Numbered from the stretch's first letter, positions 1 through 5,484 are shown. The stretch: DNA of 5,484 nucleotides from Pseudomonadota bacterium (GCA_016195205.1 JACQAB010000089.1:1-5484); one strand, 5' to 3'. Translations and numbers: made by a program. Notes: generated from the letters alone by a model not told the origin.

Positions 1-561
1 GATCTGCGACAGATTCAGCGACCCGGCCAGCAGCAGCACGGTGATAATCACCAATCCGATGGAAACTTCGTAGGAAACCATCTGCGCCGCGCTGCGCAGC
101 CCGCCCAGAAACGCGTATTTCGAGTTCGAGGCCCAGCCGGCCATGATAATTCCGTAAACCGCCAGCGAGGAAATGGCGAACAGATAAAGGATGCCCACAT
201 TCACATCAGCCAATACCAGTTTTTCCTGAAACGGGATCACCGCCCAGGCCACCAGGCTGAGAAAAAAGGTAAGCATCGGCGCGATCATGAAAATGATGCG
301 GTTGGCGCCGGTGGGAATGATGGTTTCCTTGCCCATCAGCTTCAACGCATCGGCAAAAGGCTGCAGCAAGCCGAAGGGGCCCACCACATTAGGCCCCATG
401 CGCAGCTGCATGGCGGCCAGCACCTTGCGCTCGCCGTAAATCAAATAAGCCACGCCCAACAGCACCACAACCATGATCACCCCGATGCGCGCCACCAGCC
501 ACGCAACCCCGCCAAAGGGCGTTTGGATGAAGGTGTTGAAATGGGCCAGAAGGTCGGTCAT
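1..561 (-). CDS. nuoH: NADH-quinone oxidoreductase subunit H (NuoH/ND1), N-terminal part, cut by window edge
   Basis: Membrane subunit of complex I that joins the peripheral arm to the proton-pumping arm and helps build the quinone-binding chamber. I translated 187 uninterrupted codons from the ATG at 561 to base 1; family members are usually about 325-350 residues, so a little over half is present. Visible signatures are the first ND1 family motif at residues 44-79 (GERKVLAAMQLRMGPNVVG, then LLQPFADALKL and GKE) and the second, RSAAQMVSYEVSIGL, at 156-170, which lies in the region lining the quinone site. Hydrophobic membrane segments are seen at about 20-42, 88-110, 121-142 and 165-181. The start overlaps the nuoG stop as ATGA, and a strong GGGAGG (574-569) lies 7 bases upstream, so both spacing and coupling support this start. 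No defects are seen in the visible part. Confidence 0.97.
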   Translation of the reverse strand, partial: MTDLLAHFNTFIQTPFGGVAWLVARIGVIMVVVLLGVAYLIYGERKVLAAMQLRMGPNVVGPFGLLQPFADALKLMGKETIIPTGANRIIFMIAPMLTFFLSLVAWAVIPFQEKLVLADVNVGILYLFAISSLAVYGIIMAGWASNSKYAFLGGLRSAAQMVSYEVSIGLVIITVLLLAGSLNLSQI

Positions 562-2615
562 TCCGCCGCCTCCCGCGCAGGCATCAGGAAGGCTTCTACA
601 CATTTCGCCATGGTGATTGATGCGCGGCTGATCACATCGGTTTGATAGAAATTCTGGATGGGCAGAGCAAACGGTATTGGATCAATCACCCCGTCACGCC
701 CGAACGCCACCCAGGGGGCCGTGAGTTTTTCATCGATCTTGGCAAAATGCGGATGGGCTTCGATGATTTTCTTGCGCAACTGGGCCTGTGTATCGAAGGG
801 CAGCGTGTGGCCCAGGCTTTCCGACAGCGCGCGGATGATTTTCCAGTCTTCCCGCGCCTGTCCGGGCGGGAAAACAACGCGGCGCGCGGCCTGAACGCGG
901 CCTTCGGTATTCATATACCACGCATTTTTCTCGGTATAAGCAGCGCCGGGAAGAATAACGTCGGCCCGTTCCGCGCCGCGGTCGCCGTGATGGCCCTGAT
1001 ACACCACAAAAGCGCGGCCGAATTTTTTGGCGTCGATTTCATCCACGCCCAGCAGGTAAACCAATTTCACATGATCAGTTTGAATGCCGCTGAAAATATC
1101 ATTCGTGCCGCGCCCGCCCTGCCCCGGCACAAAGCCGACATCCAGCGCGCCCGTGCGACCCGCGGCCAGCTGCAGCACGTTAAAGCCGTTCCAGCCTTCG
1201 CGGATCATATTGTTGTTTTCGGCCAGTTGCCGCGCGCGGAAATGGATGGCGATGCCGTCTTTGCGCTGCAAGGCGCCCGCGCCCAGAATAACCATGGGGT
1301 TCTTGGCGGCCTTTAGAATGGTGCTGAACGGGCTGCGGCCAAGCGCCACGTCTTCCAGGAAACGCGGGGAATTACCCAGATGCTGATAGGGATAGCTTAA
1401 ATCCACCGCCTCGCCGATCAGGCCTACCTTTAGCCCACCGCGCAGCCAGCGCTTGCGGATACGGGCGTTGATCAGCGTGGCTTCAACGCGCGGGTTGGTG
1501 CCAACCAGCAGAATGGCATCGGCCTGTTCAATTCCGGCAATGCCGCTGTTGAACAGATAGGCGGCGCGGGTGGAAACGTCGTATTGCACGCCATCCTGGC
1601 GGCAATCCATGTGCGGCGAGCCAAGGCCCTGCATCAGCATTTTCAGCGCGAACACTTCTTCCACCGCGCATAAATCACCCGCCATGGCGGCGATGGATGA
1701 GGCCGCCATTCCCTGCACCTGCCTGGCGATGGCGGCGAAAGCCTCCGGCCAGGTAGCGGGAACCAGTTTGCCCTGCGCATTGCGCACATAGGGGCGATCC
1801 AGCCGCTGGCGCTTCAACCCGTCATAGGCGTGGCGGGTTTTATCGTTGATCCATTCCTCGTTCACTTCTTCATGCAGGCGCGGCAGCACGCGCATGACTT
1901 CCTGCCCGCGCGCATCCGCACGGATGTTGCAGCCCACGGCGTCAAACACGTCGATGGTTTCGGTTTTCGTCAACTCCCACGGGCGGGCTTTGTAGGCATA
2001 GGGCTTATTCGTCAGCGCGCCGACCGGGCAGACATCAACCAGATTGCCCGAAAGCTCAGATGTAACGCATTTTTCAATATAGGTGCCGATTTCCATATTC
2101 TCGGAACGGCCAAAGGCGCCCAGTTCCGGCGCCCCGCCGATTTCCTCGGCAAAACGCACACAACGCGTGCAGTGAATGCAACGTGTCATGATGGTTTTAA
2201 TCAGCGGGCCAAGTTCTTTATCCTTCACCGCGCGTTTGGCTTCGGTATAGCGCCCGCGGTCGAAGCCATAGCCCATGGCCTGGTCTTGCAAATCACACTC
2301 GCCGCCCTGGTCGCAAATCGGGCAATCCAGTGGATGGTTGATGAGCAGCATTTCCATCACGCCTTTGCGCGCCTTGTGCACCATGGGGCTGTTGGTTTTC
2401 ACCACCATGTTGTCGGCGCAGGGCATGGCGCAGCTGGCGACGGGCTTGGGCGTTTTTTCAACTTCCACCAGGCACATGCGGCAATTGGCGGGCACCGATA
2501 GCCGGTCGTGATAGCAAAAGCGCGGGATTTCAATGCCGATCTGCTCACACGCCTGCAGGATGCTGGTTCCCGGCGCGACTTCGATTTCGGTTTCGTTGAT
2601 TTTAAGCTTGGGCAT
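558..2615 (-). CDS. nuoG: NADH-quinone oxidoreductase subunit G (NuoG, 75-kDa type)
   Basis: Largest subunit of the complex I NADH-oxidising arm; it carries electrons from NuoF towards NuoI through iron-sulfur clusters on the cytoplasmic side. The 685 residues match the usual alphaproteobacterial and mitochondrial length (about 690). In order: a 2Fe-2S ferredoxin-like domain with C34, C45, C48 and C62 (cluster N1b); the His-Cys site H94, C98, C101, C107 in HPLDCPICDQGGECDLQ (cluster N5); C146, C149, C152 and C196 (cluster N4, MTRCIHCTRC and CPVGAL); then a molybdopterin-oxidoreductase-like domain from about residue 220, which binds no cofactor in this family. The extra N7 cysteine motif of some bacterial NuoG proteins is absent, as in mitochondria. 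AYTEKNAWYMNTEGRVQ (556-572) is a typical conserved C-terminal block. The ATG overlaps the upstream GNAT stop (TGATG); GGGGG lies 8 bases upstream, a modest site. All ligands are intact and there is no sign of decay. Confidence 0.98.
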   Translation of the reverse strand: MPKLKINETEIEVAPGTSILQACEQIGIEIPRFCYHDRLSVPANCRMCLVEVEKTPKPVASCAMPCADNMVVKTNSPMVHKARKGVMEMLLINHPLDCPICDQGGECDLQDQAMGYGFDRGRYTEAKRAVKDKELGPLIKTIMTRCIHCTRCVRFAEEIGGAPELGAFGRSENMEIGTYIEKCVTSELSGNLVDVCPVGALTNKPYAYKARPWELTKTETIDVFDAVGCNIRADARGQEVMRVLPRLHEEVNEEWINDKTRHAYDGLKRQRLDRPYVRNAQGKLVPATWPEAFAAIARQVQGMAASSIAAMAGDLCAVEEVFALKMLMQGLGSPHMDCRQDGVQYDVSTRAAYLFNSGIAGIEQADAILLVGTNPRVEATLINARIRKRWLRGGLKVGLIGEAVDLSYPYQHLGNSPRFLEDVALGRSPFSTILKAAKNPMVILGAGALQRKDGIAIHFRARQLAENNNMIREGWNGFNVLQLAAGRTGALDVGFVPGQGGRGTNDIFSGIQTDHVKLVYLLGVDEIDAKKFGRAFVVYQGHHGDRGAERADVILPGAAYTEKNAWYMNTEGRVQAARRVVFPPGQAREDWKIIRALSESLGHTLPFDTQAQLRKKIIEAHPHFAKIDEKLTAPWVAFGRDGVIDPIPFALPIQNFYQTDVISRASITMAKCVEAFLMPAREAAE
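569..574 (-). promoter_or_regulatory. Ribosome binding site of nuoH
   Basis: GGGAGG on the minus strand, 7 bases before the nuoH ATG, inside the last codons of nuoG. This is one of the strongest Shine-Dalgarno matches in the window and fixes the nuoH start at 561. Confidence 0.75.
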
Positions 2616-3109
2616 CAGATACGCCCCCGCGATTTTTCCAGCACCAGCTCATACGCCGAGTAATTCCGGGCTTTTGTGGCCGACTGCATGGCGTAATTTT
2701 TCCCCAAGGTGCGGGTGCGCACGCGCTTTACGCCCTTGCGGAACAGATAGGATTCCATTTTTTCGGCCAGCGCATCGTAAACGCCCTTGCGCCGGGCAGA
2801 TTTTGTTACCACCGTTTCGCCGATGAAGCCGTAGCGTTTCTCATTATTGCGAACCAGCAGGTCATGCCGGTCATTTTCAATCCATCCCATGATGAGGCCG
2901 ACAAGCTTCTTTCCCATTTCGGCCACATACACCTTGCCGCCGCCCGCCTTCAGCCGCCGCATCACGGCCTGGTAATAGGCGCGCGGATCTTTGGCCTTCC
3001 ACGGGCGGCGCCCGGGGTGGAGCTTGATTTCGTAATTTTGAAGTTCGTGTAACAACTTAAGAATTCCTTCCTCGTCGCCTGATTTCGCTTCGCGAACCAC
3101 GCATGTCAT
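2615..3109 (-). CDS. GNAT-family N-acetyltransferase, inserted between nuoF and nuoG
   Basis: A 164-residue protein that I read as a GCN5-related acetyltransferase, which would transfer an acetyl group from acetyl-CoA to an amine; its substrate cannot be told from the sequence. The fold is seen as: N-terminal strand and helix VVREAKSGDEEGILKLLHEL (4-23); strands KVYVAEMGKKLVGLIMGWIE (59-78); motif A, GETVVTKSARRKGVYDAL (97-114), with acetyl-CoA pyrophosphate-loop residues RRKGVY at 106-111, where the final Gly/Ala of the usual R/Q-x-x-G-x-G/A is Tyr; and a motif B-like AMQSATKARNYSAYELVLEK (140-159). I start it at ATG 3109, two bases after the nuoF stop. A GTG at 3115 would overlap that stop as GTGA and is an alternative. 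The open frame runs further up to 3346, but that part only shadows the nuoF C-terminus. GC (about 59%) resembles the core genes. It is not a complex I subunit; operon position suggests co-expression, and acetylation of a complex I subunit is only a guess. Confidence 0.85.
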   Translation of the reverse strand: MTCVVREAKSGDEEGILKLLHELQNYEIKLHPGRRPWKAKDPRAYYQAVMRRLKAGGGKVYVAEMGKKLVGLIMGWIENDRHDLLVRNNEKRYGFIGETVVTKSARRKGVYDALAEKMESYLFRKGVKRVRTRTLGKNYAMQSATKARNYSAYELVLEKSRGRI

Positions 3110-3111
3110 CG

Positions 3112-3429
3112 TCACGCCGCCTGCTTCCGGTATTGGAGGATACGCTCTTCCATCATCGGGCGGAAATGGCGGATCAATCCCTGAATCGGCCAGGCCGCCG
3201 CATCGCCATGGGCGCAGATGGTGTGGCCTTCGATTTCCTTCGTCACATCCAGCAACATGTCGATCTCTTCCACGCACGCGGCACCGCGAACCATGCGCGT
3301 CATCATGCGCCACAGCCAGCCGGTGCCTTCGCGGCACGGGGTGCACTGGCCGCAGCTTTCATGCTTATAAAAATAAGACAGCCGCGCGATGGCATAAATG
3401 AGGTCGGTCGATTTATCCATCACGATCAC
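3112..3429 (-). CDS. nuoF: nuoF 3' fragment: 4Fe-4S cluster N3 domain
   Basis: The C-terminal part of NuoF, in a different frame from the 5' fragment. It keeps all four N3 ligands: C26, C29 and C32 in ESCGQCTPCREGTGW, and C72 in GHTICAHGDAAAW, counted from the GTG at 3429. The end, PIQGLIRHFRPMMEERI, is the usual NuoF terminus. GTG 3429 (or ATG 3420, which overlaps the upstream TAA) could in principle serve as a restart, since GGAAGAGG lies about 6 bases before the GTG. This is more likely coincidence, because the same bases encode the conserved VEEA of the 5' part. The fragment alone would have no FMN. Confidence 0.85.
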   Translation of the reverse strand: MIVMDKSTDLIYAIARLSYFYKHESCGQCTPCREGTGWLWRMMTRMVRGAACVEEIDMLLDVTKEIEGHTICAHGDAAAWPIQGLIRHFRPMMEERILQYRKQAA

Positions 3430-4204
3430 CCATGGCCTCTTCCACGTTGCACGGCGTGTTCACATGGCCCGAGATGCAGAAAACTTTCGTGCCCGTATTC
3501 TTCTCGCGGCCGATGGCGGCGAACCATTCTTTGCTCCGGCGCAGGATTTCCGGAACCACGGCGATGGTTTCCACGTTATTCACGGTAGTGGGGCAGGAAT
3601 AAAGGCCCGCATTGGCCGGAAAGGGCGGCTTATTGCGCGGCAGGCCCTTTTTACCTTCCAGGCTTTCCAGCAGCGCGCTTTCTTCACCACAAATATAGGC
3701 CCCCGCGCCACGATGCAGGTAAACATCCAAATCCCAGCCGGAACCGGCCGCGTTTGGCCCCAGTAACTTCGCCTCATAGGCTTCGTCGATGGCGGCTTGC
3801 AGATTCTTGGCCTCGTTCACGAACTCGCCGCGGATATAAATATAAGCCGCATGCGCATTCACGGCGAAAGCGGCGATCAGCATGCCTTCCAGCAAACGGT
3901 GCGGATCAAACCTTAGAATATCGCGGTCTTTGCAGGTGCCGGGTTCGGATTCATCGGCGTTGATCACCAGGTAATGCGGCCTTTCGCCAAGCTGCGGCAT
4001 GAAGCCCCACTTCATGCCCGTGCCGAATCCCGCCCCGCCCCGCCCGCGCAAGCCGCTGTCACGGATTTCGGCGATGATTTTGCCGCGGCCAAGGCCCACC
4101 AGGTCTTTGGTGTTGCTCCATATGCCGCGCCTCGAAGCGCCTTCCAGGCGCCAGTCCTCGAAGCCGTATAAATTCGTGAAGATTTTGTCTTTCTCGGCGA
4201 GCAT
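3413..4204 (-). CDS. nuoF: nuoF 5' fragment: NADH/FMN-binding domain
   Basis: A 263-codon open frame holding the FMN- and NADH-binding part of NuoF. It shows the glycine-rich NADH loop GLRGRGGAGFGTGMKW (51-66), the FMN-region block NADESEPGTCKDRDI (82-96), and the family signature GAGAYICGEESALLESLEG (167-185). PTTVNNVET (205-213) and the first SLBB strand, GTKVFCISGHVN (238-249), follow. The last natural residues are about C252-G259; DRDG and the stop are read-through past the junction. The start ATG at 4204 directly abuts the stop of the upstream orphan ORF and has GGGGAG (4217-4212) 7 bases upstream. Made alone, this fragment would lack the N3 cluster ligands and could not pass electrons on to NuoG. 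Confidence 0.9.
   Translation of the reverse strand: MLAEKDKIFTNLYGFEDWRLEGASRRGIWSNTKDLVGLGRGKIIAEIRDSGLRGRGGAGFGTGMKWGFMPQLGERPHYLVINADESEPGTCKDRDILRFDPHRLLEGMLIAAFAVNAHAAYIYIRGEFVNEAKNLQAAIDEAYEAKLLGPNAAGSGWDLDVYLHRGAGAYICGEESALLESLEGKKGLPRNKPPFPANAGLYSCPTTVNNVETIAVVPEILRRSKEWFAAIGREKNTGTKVFCISGHVNTPCNVEEAMGDRDG
3424..3436 (-). other. Deletion/frameshift junction in nuoF
   Basis: Here codons for the conserved ...EEAMG pass straight into those for VIVMDKSTD, with one extra base between the ATG and the GTG. The missing segment is estimated at about 182 bases from the typical family spacing. The exact breakpoint is ambiguous because of a run of G at the joint (ATGGGTGATC). There is no insertion sequence, long direct repeat or foreign sequence at the joint. 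Confidence 0.75.
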
Positions 4205-4657
4205 CTAGGCTCTCCCCAGGTAAAAGCCAATCCGGCTTTTCATTTGCCGGCGGTGCTTGGCGATATCGCCGTCGCGGGTTTCCAGCAATTCACCAAAGAA
4301 GCTCATCTGACGCGTGCAGGCATGAAAAATTCTTCCAAAGCGATGTTGAAAATGACTTCTGTTCGTGACCTCGGGGGCAAAGCCCAAGTCCAGATGTTCA
4401 CTTAGCCTGCATGCCGTGGCATCGACGGATTTCCGGTCATTGAAACTCTCTATTTCCGCGACCGCCTTGTCCACGGCCGGAGATACCAAGGTGGCCCAGA
4501 ATTCCGGCGTTGTGGCCTGCACGGCCGGGCCAATGCGCAACTCTATTTTTGCAGTCAAATCTCCCATCGCATCGCGATATTCCTGAAGAATGGAAGTCGC
4601 AGCACTTCCGTCAAGGATGCCTTTCTGATCAATCGAGACAAGTATTTGCGGGGTCAT
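4205..4657 (-). CDS. Unrecognised 150-residue protein encoded between nuoE and nuoF
   Basis: I do not recognise this protein. It has no transmembrane segment, signal peptide or cysteine cluster motif, with only two Cys, at 82 and 113. It looks soluble and mostly helical, with an acidic to mixed middle (VDKAVAEIESFNDRK, 62-76) and a basic C-terminus (KHRRQMKSRIGFYLGRA, 134-150). It starts with an ATGA overlap of the nuoE stop and ends directly before the nuoF ATG, so it fits the operon exactly, which is the best argument that it is real. Its own Shine-Dalgarno is weak (GGGG about 10 bases upstream), so it probably depends on coupling to nuoE. GC is about 53% by hand count, against about 62% in sampled nuoE lines, suggesting a faster-evolving or acquired gene. 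It could be a lineage-specific complex I accessory or assembly protein, but nothing in the sequence proves a function. Confidence 0.75.
   Translation of the reverse strand: MTPQILVSIDQKGILDGSAATSILQEYRDAMGDLTAKIELRIGPAVQATTPEFWATLVSPAVDKAVAEIESFNDRKSVDATACRLSEHLDLGFAPEVTNRSHFQHRFGRIFHACTRQMSFFGELLETRDGDIAKHRRQMKSRIGFYLGRA
4212..4217 (-). promoter_or_regulatory. Ribosome binding site of nuoF
   Basis: GGGGAG on the minus strand, 7 bases before the nuoF ATG and within the last codons of the upstream orphan ORF. It supports independent initiation of nuoF in addition to coupling. Confidence 0.7.
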
Positions 4658-5241
4658 CTTTTGTGCCCCATCTTGGCCGAGCCCTGCCGCCCGGTTTGCG
4701 AGCCGATTTTGATTTTCTTTCCCGCCGCCAGATCATCCAGCAGGCGCGAGAAGGTTTCGGCGGTCAGGTCTTCGTAATAATCGTCATTCACCTGCACCAT
4801 GGGGGCGTTGACGCAGGCGCCCAGGCACTCCACTTCCATCAGGCTGAACATTCCGTCTTTGGTGGTGTCGTTGCCCTCAAGGCCCAGCTTGTCTTTGCAG
4901 ACTTTCATCAGCGCGCCGGAACCGCACAGCCAGCACGGCGTGGTGGTGCAAACCTGCAGCAGGTGCTTTCCCACCGGCGCACGATTAAACATAGTGTAGA
5001 AACTGGCGACTTCATACACCTTCACGCGCGGCATGCGCAGCATATCGGCCACCACATCCATGGCGGCGATAGGCAGCCAGTTGGCGTGCTGGCGCTGCGC
5101 CAGATCAAGCAACGGGATCACCGCGCTGGCTTCCCGCCCGGCCGGGTATTTGGCCATAATCTTCTTCGCCTCGGCCAGATTGGCCGGGGTGAAAGCGAAA
5201 GTTTTCGGCTGCTTGGCATTTTGGTTGGAGGGGGCGCTCAT
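4654..5241 (-). CDS. nuoE: NADH-quinone oxidoreductase subunit E (NuoE, 24-kDa type)
   Basis: The 24-kDa-type subunit of the complex I NADH-oxidising arm; it binds the 2Fe-2S cluster N1a next to FMN on NuoF and may take an electron from the flavin. The 195 residues have an N-terminal helical region (about 20-70), then the thioredoxin-like 2Fe-2S ferredoxin domain. The four ligands are C98 and C103 (VCTTTPC) and C139 and C143 (VECLGAC). VYEVASFYTMFNRAPVGKH (75-93) and CVNAPMVQVNDDYYEDLT (143-160) are conserved family blocks. One oddity is C106 in PCWLCGS, where alphaproteobacterial and mitochondrial relatives usually have Arg. The C-terminal tail (SQTGRQGSAKMGHKR) is reminiscent of the G-x-Q-x-GR-x-x-S tail of relatives. 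The ATG overlaps the stop of the ORF upstream (ATGA) and lies just behind AGGTCAGGA. It is intact. Confidence 0.97.
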   Translation of the reverse strand: MSAPSNQNAKQPKTFAFTPANLAEAKKIMAKYPAGREASAVIPLLDLAQRQHANWLPIAAMDVVADMLRMPRVKVYEVASFYTMFNRAPVGKHLLQVCTTTPCWLCGSGALMKVCKDKLGLEGNDTTKDGMFSLMEVECLGACVNAPMVQVNDDYYEDLTAETFSRLLDDLAAGKKIKIGSQTGRQGSAKMGHKR

Positions 5242-5484
5242 GTCATCCTGACCTGGTCAAGAGAAATTCTTCTACTCGAAACACTGCCGGGCCGATCAAC
5301 GAAGCAAGCGACAATCACTTCAGGATGATGAGGTTTTTCTTTCGCATTGGAAGGATCGATGGCAATGGTCGATACACCGGCCTCGATTTTTCCTAAATCA
5401 TCGCATTCGAAAACCGCTTTCTGCCCGATCATGGCCTGCGAAACACGTTCTAAAGCGCCGGACCTAATAATTTGTTCGGGTATA
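5238..5484 (-). CDS. Unrecognised protein upstream of nuoE, C-terminal 81 codons, cut by window edge
   Basis: An open frame enters from the right edge (first full codon at 5483) and ends in TGA at 5240-5238, overlapping the nuoE start as ATGA. An ATG lies at 5432, but the frame stays open upstream with IPEQIIRSGALERVSQA, so the true start is probably outside the window. It is not the C-terminus of NuoD, the usual neighbour of nuoE, nor of any other subunit I recognise. The first ~50 visible residues (such as GQKAVFECDDLGKIEAG) look like ordinary soluble protein. The last ~30, from about HHPEVIVACF onward, are encoded by the inverted-repeat element at 5242-5330 and so may be a recent, non-functional extension. 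GC is low, about 47% by hand count. Perfect overlap with nuoE favours a real operon gene; its function is unknown. Confidence 0.6.
   Translation of the reverse strand, partial: IPEQIIRSGALERVSQAMIGQKAVFECDDLGKIEAGVSTIAIDPSNAKEKPHHPEVIVACFVDRPGSVSSRRISLDQVRMT
5242..5330. repeat. Putative small palindromic (inverted-repeat-bounded) element
   Basis: A perfect 9-base inverted repeat, TCATCCTGA at 5243-5251 and TCAGGATGA at 5320-5328, encloses 68 bases; G-T pairs can extend it by two bases on each side. TCATCCTGA...TCAGGATGA ends resemble those of dispersed, non-coding repeat families known in many bacteria, and the size is in their usual range. The whole element is read in frame as the C-terminal ~30 residues of the ORF upstream of nuoE. 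Only one copy is in the window, so repetitiveness is inferred rather than seen. Confidence 0.5.
5246..5254 (-). promoter_or_regulatory. Ribosome binding site of nuoE, located in a repeat terminus
   Basis: The minus strand reads AGGTCAGGATGAC before the ATG: AGGA ends 4 bases, and AGGT 9 bases, before the start. The AGGA part belongs to the inverted repeat TCAGGATGA that ends the element described at 5242-5330, so the element seems to supply nuoE's translation start signal. Confidence 0.6.

Larger units (their letters stand above)
3112..4204 (-). pseudogene. nuoF: nuoF (NADH-binding 51-kDa-type subunit) disrupted by out-of-frame internal deletion
   Basis: NuoF binds NADH, FMN and the 4Fe-4S cluster N3, and is the electron entry point of complex I. 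Both ends of the gene are clearly present and well conserved, but the middle is damaged. The 5' frame reads normally to CNVEEAMG and then runs through DRDG into TAA at 3415-3413. The 3' frame picks up at VIVMDKSTD, one base out of register. In homologous NuoF proteins about 60 residues lie between these two points, including the conserved GGWDNLL, PGGSS and LMDFD stretches; these form most of the SLBB (ubiquitin-like) domain and are absent in every frame here. Added together the two parts give about 365 residues against a usual 425-435, which fits a loss of about 180 bases not divisible by three. Because flanking genes and both halves show no other decay, a recent mutation or an assembly/read error is more likely than an old pseudogene. 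Confidence 0.85.

Noticed and set aside
1920..2030. Cysteine in the NuoG segment GCNIRADARG (residue 229) as part of an N7 cluster
   Set aside because: A single Cys without the other N7 ligands cannot hold a cluster; lack of N7 is normal for alphaproteobacterial and mitochondrial NuoG.
642..2501. Plus-strand open frames of about 220 codons at 642-1316 and 1830-2501
   Set aside because: Both lie opposite the intact, ligand-complete nuoG and show only the His/Arg/Ala-rich composition expected from antisense reading.
3110..3346. 79-codon N-terminal extension of the GNAT open frame
   Set aside because: It overlaps the conserved nuoF C-terminus in another frame and is rich in Arg, Pro and His as shadow frames are; the GNAT fold begins right after the internal ATG at 3109.
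3413..3436. Programmed ribosomal frameshift joining the two nuoF halves
   Set aside because: A frameshift could fix the frame but not restore the ~60 missing conserved SLBB residues, and there is no slippery heptamer at the site.
4510..5328. Long plus-strand open frame (272 codons) opposite nuoE
   Set aside because: It is antisense to nuoE and crosses the orphan ORF and the repeat; composition (many His, Gln, Arg) is that of a mirror frame in high-GC coding DNA, and no family motif is seen.
5320..5340. Inverted repeat plus T-run (TCAGGATGATGAGGTTTTTC) as a rho-independent terminator
   Set aside because: The T-run lies on the plus strand while all genes run on the minus strand, and the repeat arms are 68 bases apart, too far for a terminator hairpin.

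Overview
The whole window is one tightly packed minus-strand stretch of a nuo operon, encoding respiratory complex I (NADH:quinone oxidoreductase). Transcription runs from the right edge to the left edge. Several features point to an alphaproteobacterium: gene order E-F-G-H, a NuoG that carries only the N1b, N5 and N4 cluster sites (no N7 motif), a NuoE with the CTTTPCW motif, and strong similarity to the mitochondrial-type subunits. GC is roughly 60% in the core genes by hand count of sampled lines. I cannot name a genus.

Layout in transcription order: an unrecognised ORF cut by the right edge (5484-5238); nuoE (5241-4654); an unrecognised 150-residue ORF (4657-4205); nuoF (4204-3112); a GNAT-family acetyltransferase gene (3109-2615); nuoG (2615-558); and the first 187 codons of nuoH (561-1), which continues past the left edge. 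Junctions are extremely tight: ATGA overlaps at ORF/nuoE, nuoE/orphan and nuoG/nuoH, a stop directly abutting the nuoF start, 2 bp between nuoF and the GNAT gene, and TGATG at GNAT/nuoG. Translational coupling along a single transcript is therefore likely. No stretch longer than 300 bases lacks a gene, and I see no promoter, terminator, tRNA, rRNA or CRISPR.

NuoE, NuoF and NuoG form the NADH-oxidising arm: NADH passes electrons to FMN on NuoF, then through iron-sulfur clusters in NuoF and NuoG, with the off-path N1a cluster in NuoE. NuoH is the membrane subunit that helps form the quinone site at the junction with the peripheral arm.

Two things stand out. First, nuoF is broken: about 60 codons of the SLBB domain, expected from the family, are missing, and the two remaining parts lie in different reading frames (junction near 3425-3436). 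This is either a real out-of-frame deletion or a sequencing/assembly error. Second, three non-core genes sit between the core genes. Two of these (upstream of nuoE, and between nuoE and nuoF) are unrecognised and lower in GC (about 47% and 53%). The tail of the first is made by a small inverted-repeat element (about 5242-5330) that also supplies the ribosome binding site of nuoE.
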